Positions 46,740 to 56,687 of a stretch of DNA of 64,000 bases are shown here, piece after piece (the first letter of the stretch is position 1; every line of letters begins with the position of its first letter). The notes under the pieces are model-generated. The model saw nothing but the letters and a program-made list of their open reading frames with translations. It was not told where the DNA came from and searched no databases. Made by a program: the position numbers and the translations under genes. The stretch is from Silene conica (Eukaryota; Streptophyta; Magnoliopsida; Caryophyllales; Caryophyllaceae): positions 69,207,237 through 69,271,236 of the forward strand of contig CM055316.2 in NCBI GenBank assembly GCA_029255685.2, read 5' to 3'.

Positions 46740-49700
46740 TCAATCGAAAAGAGAAGGATGCGCATCACGCATCGATGCCTCGGTCTCCCATGTCTGCTCC
46801 TCAACTTCACCGCAACGCCATAAGATCTTTACTAAGGGCACCACCTTGCTCCTAAGCTTCCTATCCTAACGGTCAAGGATCTTCACGGGACGCTCCTCAA
46901 AAGCAAGACTCGGCTCCAAGTTCTCGATCTCTCTAGGAAGAACACGACTCGGGTCACTAACATACTTACGGAGCTGAGAAACATGAAAGACGCTATGAAA
47001 CTTGCCCAAACTAGGAGGCAAGTCCAATCGATAAGCAGCAGCACCAATCCTCTTCACGATCTCAAATGGCCCAATATACTTAGGGCTCAACTTGCCCTTC
47101 ACGCCAAACCTCTTGACGCCCTTCATCGGAGAAACTCTCAAGAAGACTCTGTCACCCACCTCAAACTCGAGAGGTCTACGGCGAACATATGCATAGGACT
47201 TCTGCCGATCCTGTGCGGCCTTCATCCTACCTCGAATGAGCTGAACCTGGTCAATAGTCGCAGCCAACTGATCTGGTCCTAGGTCGTGCACGTCACTCGC
47301 CTGATCCCAACAGAGCGGACTACGACACTTCCTACCATATAGAGTCTCGTACGGAGCCATACCAATAGACGAATGGTAACTGTTGTTGTAGGAAAACTCA
47401 ACTAACGGAAGGCACTGCTCCAAAGAACTCTGAAAATCAAGGGCACAAGCACGGAACAAGTCCTCCAAGGTCTGGATCGTCCTCTCGGACTGTCCATCGG
47501 TCGCAGCATGAAATGTGGTACTCATCAACAATCGACTACCCATAGCCTCCTGTAAAGCCTTCCAAAATCTGGAACAAATGCTCGGATCACGATCAGAAAC
47601 TATCTCCCTCGGGACACCATGGTAACAGACTATCTCGGGAATATAAGCCCTGGCTAAACGGTCCATATCCCATGTCTCTCTGATAGGCACAAATCTGGCA
47701 CACTTAGTTAACCTATCAACTATAACCCAAATCGCATCCTTGCCTCCAACGGTCTTAGGCAATGCAGTCACGAAATCCATCGATATACACTCCCACTTCC
47801 ACTGAGGGACGGGAAGCGGCTATAGCAAACCACCTGGCCTCCTATGCTCGATCTTGACTTGTTGACAAGTCAGACATCTACTAACATAGTCCAATATGTT
47901 CTTCTTCATCCCTGGCCACCAAAACATCAGCCTCAAATCCTTATGCATCTTCTCACTACCCGGATGAACGGAATAAGGCGTCAAATGAGCCTCATCCAAC
48001 ACTCTCTTCCGCAAGTCAGGTACATCTGGAACATACATCCGGCCTCGGAACCGAAGAAAACCATCTGAACTAATCACAAAATCCTGTGCCTCACCACTAG
48101 CAATCTTGGCCTCAAACTTCTTGAAATCAGCATCTGTAGGCAAACCACGACGAATCTCCCAATATAAAGTCGGCTCGGCGGTCATAGCGGATAACCAATC
48201 AAAACCACTACCAACCATCTCTAATCTCAACTTCCGGAACTCGGAACAAAGCTCATCGGGCAACACTCGCATAGCACTCATCGAATGAGAAGTCTTGCGG
48301 CTAAGCGCATCAGCAACAACATTGGCCTTTCCCTCATGATACAATAACTCAATGTCATAATCCTTAACCAACTCTAGCCAACGTCGTTGTCGCATATTAA
48401 GGTCCTTCTGTGTGAAAATGTACTTCAAACTCTTATGATCCGTGAAAATGCGACAATGAGATCCAATCAAGTAATGACGCCACATCTTCAAGGCATGAAC
48501 AACAACAGCTAACTCAAGATCATGGGTCGGATAGTTCACCTCGTGAACTCGCAACTGTCTAGATGAGTAAGCTATCAGCTTACCTCTCTGCATCAACACA
48601 CATCCAAGCCCTAACATCGAAGCATCACAATAAACATCAAAGTCAACTCCAATCTCTGGCAAAGCAAGTATGGGAGCAGAAGTCAACCTAGTCTTCAATT
48701 CCTAATGAGCTCTCACACTTATCGGTCCACACAAATTTGGCTTCTTTCTTCAGTAACTGAGTCATCGGACGAGCCAATCTAGAGAAATCCTCAACAAATC
48801 GGCGATAGTAACCAGCTAAACCAAGGAAACTACGGATCTCTCCTACATCTTTGGGACTCTCCCAATCAACAACGGCCTCAATCTTCGCGGGATCAACCAT
48901 AACTCCTTCACTAGATATCACATGTCCAAGAAATGCAACCTTAGAAAGCCAAAACTCACACTTAGAGAACTTCGCGAACCACTTCTGTCGACGTAAGATC
49001 CCAAGAATCAATCGGAGATGCTCGGCATGCTCCTCGTCGGTCTTCGAGTAAATGAGGATGTCGTCGATGAAAACCACCACACAAGTGTCAAGGAACTCAC
49101 TAAAGGTGCGGTTCATCTGGTCCATAAAGATAGCAGGTGCATTAGTTAACCCAAACGGCATAACCACGAACTCAAAATGCCCATAACGAGTGCGAAAGGC
49201 GGTCTTTGCAATATCGGACTCTCTCACTGGGATCTGATGGTAACCTGAACGGAGATCGATCTTAGAAAACCTAGACGCACCTCTCAACTGATCGAACAAA
49301 TCATCAATTCTTGGCAAAGGATAACGGTTCTTCACAGTCACTCTATTCAACTCTCGGTAATCGATGCAAAGTCTCATGGAACCATCTTTCTTTCTCACAA
49401 AAAGAACTGGAGCACCCCACGGAGAAGCGCTCGGTCTGATAAACCCATTCTCAATCATCTCTTCCAACTGTTGCTTAAGCTCTTTCAATTCTGGAGGGGC
49501 CATGCGGTAAGGAGCCTTAGAAATCGGTCCTGTACCCGGAACTAACTCAATGGTGAACTCAACATCTCTCTCTGGTGGAATCCCTGGCAAGTCATCTGGA
49601 AACACATCGGGAAACTCTCGAACGATAGCAACATCTTCCAACTTCGGCAATGACGGTTTCGCAGCTGTAACAACGCACAGGAAGGCTTGGCAACCCTTCC

Positions 49701-50090
49701 TAAGAAGATATGATGCTTTCATTGAGTAAATGACACGGACACCCTGTTTCGGGCGAGTTCCCCTATAGGAAACACGAACCCCTGTAGGACTCTTCAAACA
49801 GATCTTCTGGTCGCGACACTCAAAACGGGCGTGATATCGCGCTAACCAGTCCATACCGAGGATAATATAAAACTTCTCGAGAGGAAACCTCAGCAAGTCC
49901 GCAGGAAAAGTGGCTTGACCAATAATAATCGGAACATCCCTATGGGACGATGAGCAGGAAAACATGTCTCCAGAAGGTAAGGAAATGGAAGTCTCCTCAA
50001 CCAACGAAGACTCAAGAGCTAAACGGTCTGCGAACTGAGTTGATATAAATGAAAGAGAAGCTCCAGTATCGAACAAAATAAGACGACAGC
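46740..50090 (-). pseudogene. Chromovirus pol: protease, RT, RNase H, integrase, chromodomain-like tail
   Basis: Protease motif LFDTGAS; reverse transcriptase with [12 protein letters not shown]; RNase H with [13 protein letters not shown] and TDHKSLKYI; integrase zinc region HPGSEK...CLTCQQ; integrase core with all three acidic residues (MDFVTALP, VSDRDPS, DGQSERTIQ). The tail contains VPLVKILWR and EEQTWETE, like a chromodomain. Lesions: a frameshift near 48705 between RT and RNase H, TAG at 47822-47820, and TAG at 46868-46866 just before the tail. The start side is shifted relative to gag near 50090. In life these enzymes copy the RNA and insert the cDNA; this copy cannot do so. Confidence 0.92.
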
Positions 50091-51175
50091 GCCAAGTACA
50101 GAAAAGATACCAGCCACAATATCTGGATGAGCCTCAGCCTCAGCCCTAGTCATCACAAAAATCTTCCCTTTCGACTTTCCTCCCTTAGTAGCTGCAACAG
50201 CAGTGGCAGCCTTGCCAAGTGCGGTGTTCCTCTCTAGACACTCATAAGACTTATGCCCAAATCCATTGCAAGTATAGCACTTAAAGGCATTCTTGAAACA
50301 GTCAAACCCTGGGTGAAGCGGTTTACCACAACGGTGGCAAACACTAGAAGCAGTGTCGGTGTGAACAATGGTCTTAGGAACCGGAGCAGAAAACCTCTCA
50401 AATCGCTTCTTCTGAGAAGAAGGCGAAGAAGCAGTAGGAACAAATGGTCTCTTCCCCTGGTAAACTGATCTCTGGTGAGAAGTCACACTGGAAGTAGCAG
50501 CTCGAGTCTCAGCATCTATGGCACGAATAGAACTCTCGGCCCAAATAGCATCATCGTAAACCTCAATGAAAGAAGTCGAGTCACGACGAACCATACTCTC
50601 AATACGCGGTCCTAACTTCCCACGGTAGAAGTAAACTCTCTCAGCCTCATCTCTGACAAATCTCGAAGCAAAGTGAGCAAGATGGTTGAATCTGTCGGTG
50701 AACTCCTGAACGGACATCTTACCCTACTTCAAGTCCATGAACTCCTTCAGTCTCTGTGATCTAAGCTCCTTAGGATAAAACCTCGTCTCGAGTTTGTCCT
50801 TAAAAGCATCCCAATCGAACAATGGATCAAGTGTGAAAGTAGGTCCAGTCAATGCCCACCATCTATCGGCCTCCAAGTCAAGAAGTGAGTGGCTAAACGC
50901 ACCCTATCCTCCCTAACAACCGAGTACCTGGTGAAGCTCTTCTCCATCTCACGGAACCACTCAGTAAGGGCTACCGGATCAACCTCGCCACCATAAGTCT
51001 TCACGTGGCTACGGGACATCTGCGAAGCTATCCAAGAGAAGCTACCAGGACGATTAGCATCATTGCCTGGCGGTGGAGGAGGTGGAGGAACATTCTCTGC
51101 TTGCTGTCTCTGGTTATCAAGCAACTGGTGAAGTGCTTGCATTATAGTATTCTCAGCAGCCGTGGTCCTCACCAT
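50091..51175 (-). pseudogene. Chromovirus gag
   Basis: Structural protein of the retrotransposon particle. From ATG 51175: a Pro-run linker, then retrotrans_gag-type sequence (VDPVALTEWFREMEKSF, SVQEFTDRFNHLAHFASRFV), then zinc-knuckle sequence (CHRCGKPLHPGFDC, CYTCNGFGHKSYEC). Lesions: a one-base frameshift near 50890, TAG at 50726-50724, and a frameshift near 50085 before the protease. Confidence 0.9.
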
Positions 51176-51326
51176 CCTTCAAAAGAAAAACAGTGTTAAC
51201 TTAGCAATTAGCAATCACAAGTAGACTACAATATAAATCCTTAAGTCTACCCCATCTCTCATTCATTATTTGTTTATTTGGTCGAGTTAAGGTTGGGGGT
51301 CACATGAGTGCGTCGGGAGCAATAAT

Positions 51327-51338
51327 GCTCTGATACCA
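51327..51338 (-). other. Primer-binding site (tRNA-iMet) of the chromovirus
   Basis: TGGTATCAGAGC on the minus strand, two bases inside the 5' LTR end at 51341. Confidence 0.88.
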
Positions 51339-51340
51339 AC

Positions 51341-54300
51341 TGTAAAACCCCTCGCGAAAGCGGAAATTTAAAACACACAAAGTACTAAAAATGCACCGGA
51401 ATTAAAACTTTTTAAACTTAAACAACATGCGAGAAGAATTAAACTAAAACGAAAACTGGAAACTGATATAAACAAAAATAGATAAGTAGCAGTTCTAAGT
51501 ACTGAAAACCAAATATATACAACAGCCTGGGATGGAACATCCCTACAGGCACCAAAAGATAACTGTATCAAAAACTAAGAGTCTAGCTAATCGATAAACG
51601 TGTAAGTCATATGATGAAAGGATCATCACTCGCTAGCTCTCAAGTGAACCCCGCTCCAACCTGCATGTACCTACATACATGAAAACATGTACGCCACAAT
51701 CAGTGGGGAGTGACTAGAGTTCTCCTAGCCACCTTTTGTGACAACACGAAACAAGCAAAGCATACAGAACACTCCAACATATATAAACATGTGAAGCATA
51801 AACATTTCATCAACTGATCTCATACTATCATGCAATTACTAATGCACGACTCTCAACCAACTTCATAAACCGTTAGGAAGGAGAGCCGGTTTCCCTACTG
51901 GTTACCCAGTCGGGGGTCTTTCAATCCAACTATTTATGAAACCGATCATATAGTCATCCAATGCCTTGGATGAACAATTTAAAACTCAAGCAATACATTC
52001 ATTAACTTCAACATGCATATCTGACACTATACCAAACTCTAGGCAAACAGATATAAAACATCAGCAAGTATAAGGTTCAGCGGTCAACTTAAGACATAAC
52101 CTAATACCAAAACATTCAGCAAACAAGGACTCAGAGGCCAACCTAAGGCATGGACCCGCCAATCAGCAAGACACTAGACTCAGCGGCCACCTTAAGGCAT
52201 AGACTAGCATCCAAACACTAGTACAAAAATGACTTTAGGCATGGACAAATGGCAACGGTCATTAAAAATAACCGTTGCCTATTAGAAAAGGCAACGGTTA
52301 TTAACAACGACCGTTGCCAAATATAGAGAAAATATTGATACGGTAATGGTTAATTAAGTAATTTACAACGGTCGTGGAACCGTTGCCATATGTGCTTTTT
52401 GACCGTTGCCAAATGTCATTTATGTACTAGTGAAAAGTAAAGGACTCAGAGGCCAACTTAAGGCATGTCCCTTCACTACATCACAAGATACTAAACTCAG
52501 AGGCCAGCTTAAGGCATGTTCTAGCATCAAACATCTGCACTCCGGGCAAGGTGTCAGTTCCTTAGCTACCCCGTTGTGCAGCTGCTCTACTCGTCAGACT
52601 CAGAGGCCAACTTAAGGCATGTTCCAACGCGATCACAATCAAACATGTCTGGACTCAGAGGCCAACTTAAGGCATGTCCCAGACACGACAAACATACACA
52701 TATAGGGCTCAGAGGCCAACTTAAGGCATATCCCCATATATGACAAACAACTCACGTATTAAGTTCAGAGGCCAGCTTAAGGCATAACTTAATACGCATC
52801 AATACAATATCAACCAAAGTCTATGAACTAATCTATAGTTCTACTTTCTTAACTTCTAATCAACACTTAATTGATCCCGGGAACTAAGTTGAGGGAGAGC
52901 CGGTTTCCCTTTCGGTTACCCGACCGGGGGGGTCTCTATCCTCTCTCCATTCCCGAACCCAATATAGTGTCGCCCATCCTCCGAGGACCTCAAACACATA
53001 TCAAAGGTACACAGAACGAGTTTCAATCAAAACCGATCAACCGTTTAAAAGTTATAAACGATTTACAAAATGAAAACGAGCTACAGGGGTCCCCAGCCGG
53101 TCGGCTGGCTGGTGATCCCTCTCAGCCTATGCTTCCTTTAACACAAAACAACCCCAAAGGACTCCCAGCCGGTTGGCAGGCAGCCGGTCGGCCGGCTGGG
53201 AACCCAATCCCAATATACGCATTGTTTGCAAATGAGGTCCCCAGCCGGTTGGCAGGCGGCCGGTCTACCGGCTGGCACCTCATTCCCTACCCTTTAAAAT
53301 TTTACGCAAGACACACAAAGAGGCTACCAGCCGGTTGGCAGGCAGCCGGCCTACCGGCTGGCAGCTCAAAACTTAGTTTCTTCCAAAACTCGCAAAACCT
53401 ACTAAAGACACTCCCAAACGGTCGACCGGCGGCCGGTCGGTCGACCGGCTCAGAGAGCCTGCACGCCAAAATCGCGTTTTCCAGCCTTTGCAAAACCCAT
53501 TAATTCGGTACCAAATCTTAAGAATCGCTACAAGTAAAGTTTACTCAACATCACAAGTCACTCAATAACACTAACTAACAGCAATTCAACCCATAACAAT
53601 CCTCAATACGATTACATAATGTATTCGTCGCAAAGTATGAAATTTCAAAAATCAAGTCATTACTCATATGAACAACAAGCAAGCATATAAACTTCAAGTA
53701 AGGTTATTCCTAACATATTACTAAGTTCATATAACATTAAACATATGGAAATTTCGGAAACTCAATCATCTTAAACAACAAAAATGCTAATATTCACAAT
53801 AAGGCCGAGTTTTCTCATTATCGTCACCTCAAATGCAATCCGGCTCAAAGATCCTCCTCTAAGATGAAGCTATCCACTTCCGGGTCGTCCAAGCCCACAC
53901 CTACAAGCACGAAAACCGAGATTACGGACCGAAAATCGAATTCTAAGAAACGGTCAGATTTTTCGAAGTAAAGGGATTGAAAAACGAAAGTGATAGATGG
54001 CTTGCAAATTCGATGAGGATTCCGAAAATGTTATTATTACCTTGATTTGATGAACGGATGATGAAAAAATAAGCAAAAGAAGATGATTATTTATGGAGGT
54101 TTATGAAAATGGAGTTTACTGTTATTTGTTTTGAGGAAGAAGAGGAATATGTCGACACAAATGATTTTAAGGGGTTTAAGGATTGTCCTTTCCGTTTTAA
54201 AAGAAACGGGTTAGGATAACTTGGACGGGTTTTTAAATGTGAACTTAAGGTACCAAGTTTGTATTCGTCTTAAGGACTTAAGGTTCTTAAGACGGATCTT

Positions 54301-54406
54301 ATTATTTACTTCAAAATTCTTTTCGATAAATAATTAAAATATTATTTTATTACTTAAAATAGTTAAAACGCTTAAAATATATTTTATAAAAATACGGGAT
54401 GTTACA
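51341..54406 (-). repeat. 5' LTR of the chromovirus
   Basis: 3066 bp including a 217-bp CACTA-type MITE. The same landmarks as the 3' LTR are present. The first GC-rich module has lost about 24 bp near 53100. Confidence 0.9.
52216..52432. mobile_element. CACTA-type MITE inside the 5' LTR
   Basis: 217 bp. The ends are CACTAGTACAAAAATGAC and, inverted, CACTAGTACATAAATGAC, with target duplication AAA (52213-52215 and 52433-52435). The subterminal motif GGCAACGG recurs in both orientations. The 3' LTR of the same element shows the exact empty site. Confidence 0.9.
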
Positions 54407-54633
54407 TCATCAACTTAAGCTGTTGTTGACGAACAAAGGTTAATGCTTCCTCGTAACTTCGAATAAGTGCTTTGGTATTGCTACGAAGTGCTTCCATATT
54501 TTAGAGTTAAGGTTTGTTTTTAATGGAAAGAAGGTGAGGGTTTGTAGAGAAAAAGAGAAAGTGATGGATTTGGAGAGAAAAAGAGAGAAAGTGGCGGTTT
54601 TGACAAAATGTGGATTGAGTTGGATTTTCTTAG

Positions 54634-54641
54634 TTTTTATA
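54634..54641 (-). promoter_or_regulatory. TATA box of small gene copy C
   Basis: TATAAAAA on the minus strand, about 137 bases before ATG 54497, in the same relative place as in copy B. Confidence 0.5.
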
Positions 54642-54807
54642 GGCAAAATCAGGAACACATAACGTTGGTAATCCGTGTGAAACAAACCAAACCAACGGCC
54701 AAGATCTTCTTCATAATGTAATTTATTTTGTAATGAATGGTTAGGATTTGATGTCATATTTATAATGTACTACAAGTACTATTCTAAAATCAAATTCATA
54801 TTTAAAA

Positions 54808-54925
54808 TCGGCTCGACTCGTTAAGCTTTCGAGCCGAGCCCGAGCTCGAGTCGAGCTCACATAAGCCGAGCTTTGACCGAGCCGATCTCGAGTTGCTCGC
54901 GAGCTGTCTCGTCTCATTAGCAGCC
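54808..54925. repeat. GAGCCGAGCTCGAG-type low-complexity block
   Basis: Alternating GAGCC/GAGCT units with many self-complementary stretches, ending AGGGCTGCTAATGAG (minus strand). Similar blocks occur at the ends of some plant hAT-type elements; I see no second end. Confidence 0.5.
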
Positions 54926-55210
54926 CTACTTCCATCTATTCTAAAATTAAAATATGTCGTATAAAATAAAATCCTTATAATTTAAAATGTAATAAATGGT
55001 TTTTTGAATAAATGGTTACGTTTAGGGTTTACGGTAACGTAAGGGTCTACGGTTTTATAGGGTTAGGGTTTAGGATTTACTAAAGTATATTGTAGTTTCT
55101 CTATTGAAAGCAGTGTTGTTAGGATCGAATTGGTAGGATCGGATTCTAGATTCATAAGATCCTACTAATTTAGTAAAATACATAATTGACGCAAGTTCGG
55201 GTTACATACT

Positions 55211-55435
55211 AATTAAGTAAAATCAAATTCGTCTAAAAATCTCGTTCATATTTATAATGTATTACTATTCTAAAATCAAATTCGTCTAAAATCAAGTTCG
55301 TATTTATAATCTATTACTATTCTAAAATCAAATTCGTCTAAAATCAAGTTCGTATTTATAATCTATTACTATTCTAAAATCAAATTCGTCTAAAATCAAG
55401 TTCATATTTAAAATCTATTACTATTCTAAATTCAC
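55211..55435. repeat. Tandem repeat of about 53 bp, four copies
   Basis: Units contain AAATTCGTCTAAAATCAAG followed by TTTATAATCTATTACTATTC. Confidence 0.85.
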
Positions 55436-55879
55436 AATATGACGTCTTAATGGTTTTTTGAATAAATGGTTACATTTAGGGTTTAGCGTAACGTAAGGGT
55501 CTAGGGTATTATGGGGTTAGGGTTTATGGTTTACTAAAGTATATTGTAGTTTCTCTATTGAAAGTAGTGTTGTTAGGATCGAATCAGTAGGATCGGGTTG
55601 TAGAATCATAAGATTCTACTAATTTAGTAAAATACATAATTTATGCATGATCGGGTCAAAAACTAATTAAGTAAAATACATGATCGAATAATGTAGGATC
55701 GGATTGTGTAATCGTAGGATCGGGTTTGTGTTTCCGTAGGATCGGGTTAAGATTCTACTCCGGATCGTAGTATCTTATGAATATACGTTTCAAAAATTGG
55801 TGATCGAACCCAATCGTAGGTATTTTACTTAATTAGTAGGGTCTTACGATTGTACGATCCGATCTTACTGGTCCGATCG

Positions 55880-56010
55880 TAACAACATATACCCTAAACC
55901 ATACACCCTAAACCATAAACTCTAAACCCAAAACCCAAAACCCAAAACCCTAAACCCTATACCATAAACCCTAAACTCTAAACACAAATCCGTAAACCCT
56001 AAACCCTAAA
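55880..56010 (-). repeat. Interstitial telomere-like repeats
   Basis: CCCTAAA, CCATAAA and CCCAAAA variants; the inverted counterpart of the block at 38345. Confidence 0.7.
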
Positions 56011-56687
56011 CCATAATCCAAAAACCCATTTTAAAGCAAAACTTCCACAACAAGCTTCACAATTACCCAAAACTAATGAAAAACAAAAACAATTAATCTT
56101 TCAAATCCAACTTGCAAACTTAATCTTTCAAATCAAAGTTGTAAAGTTAACTTAATCTTTCAAATCCAACTGGTAAATTTATTCTTTCAAATCTTTCCGT
56201 ACACGTTTTTTCGTTTATGAAATTAGTCGTCTTTTAAAATAAAAAGTCGTTCTTATTTTATTTGATTTTCTAAAGAAATTCAATGCGTTTCGTTTTTTAA
56301 AATAGTCATTTTTTAAAATAAAATATCGTTTTTATTTTACTTGAGTTTGTAAAGAAATTCATTACGTAGTCGTTTTTTTAAAATAGTCGTTTTTTTAAAA
56401 AAAATATCGTTTTTATTTTATTCGAGTTTGTAAACAAATTCAATACGTAGTCGTTTTTTAAAATAGACGTTTCTTAAATAAAAAATCGTCGTTTCTAACA
56501 CTTGATCGTAAAATGACAAACGTACAAATAATATTATTTTAATATTAAGCTTCCACACTAAGCTTCACAATTTCCCAAACCAATTAAAAGAAATTAAAAG
56601 AAAACAATTAATTATTCAAATTCAACTTGCAAACTTCATCTTCTCCAAATAAAAAAATAAACCAGATAACCTTCATATTCTTATGTA

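Larger units (their letters stand above)
43866..54406 (-). mobile_element. Full-length chromovirus (Tekay/Del-type Gypsy)
   Basis: 10541 bp with target duplication TCATC (43861-43865 and 54407-54411). The 3' LTR is 43866-46672 and the 5' LTR is 51341-54406. The primer site is at 51338-51327 and the purine tract is next to 46673. The order gag, protease, reverse transcriptase, RNase H, integrase, chromodomain-like tail identifies a chromovirus; Tekay/Del is my best guess of clade. Seven substitutions in the first 420 bp of the LTRs suggest moderate age. All reading frames are broken at several points. Confidence 0.93.
43679..54497 (-). pseudogene. Small gene family of 90 residues, copy C (split by chromovirus)
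   Basis: ATG 54497; the first part is 54497-54407 and the second is 43865-43679. With the retrotransposon and one TCATC copy set aside, the two parts make one open frame of exactly 273 bp with no other lesion. Visible parts are MEALRSNTKALIRSYEEAL, LRNQGCELGIEGEEE, SSIELLML and NELKDCLSRM. A TATA box (54641-54634) and CT-rich leader precede it. It was therefore probably intact when the retrotransposon landed. Function is unknown. Confidence 0.7.
54498..56687. other. Upstream region of copy C, inverted relative of 38.2-39.6 kb
   Basis: CT-rich leader and TATA box of copy C, then repeats: GAGCCGAGC-type sequence (54808-54925), four copies of a unit of about 53 bp (55211-55435), two related GGATCGG/TTTAGGG blocks (55020-55180 and 55455-55760), and telomere-like CCCTAAA variants (55880-56010). 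No gene was found. Confidence 0.55.
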
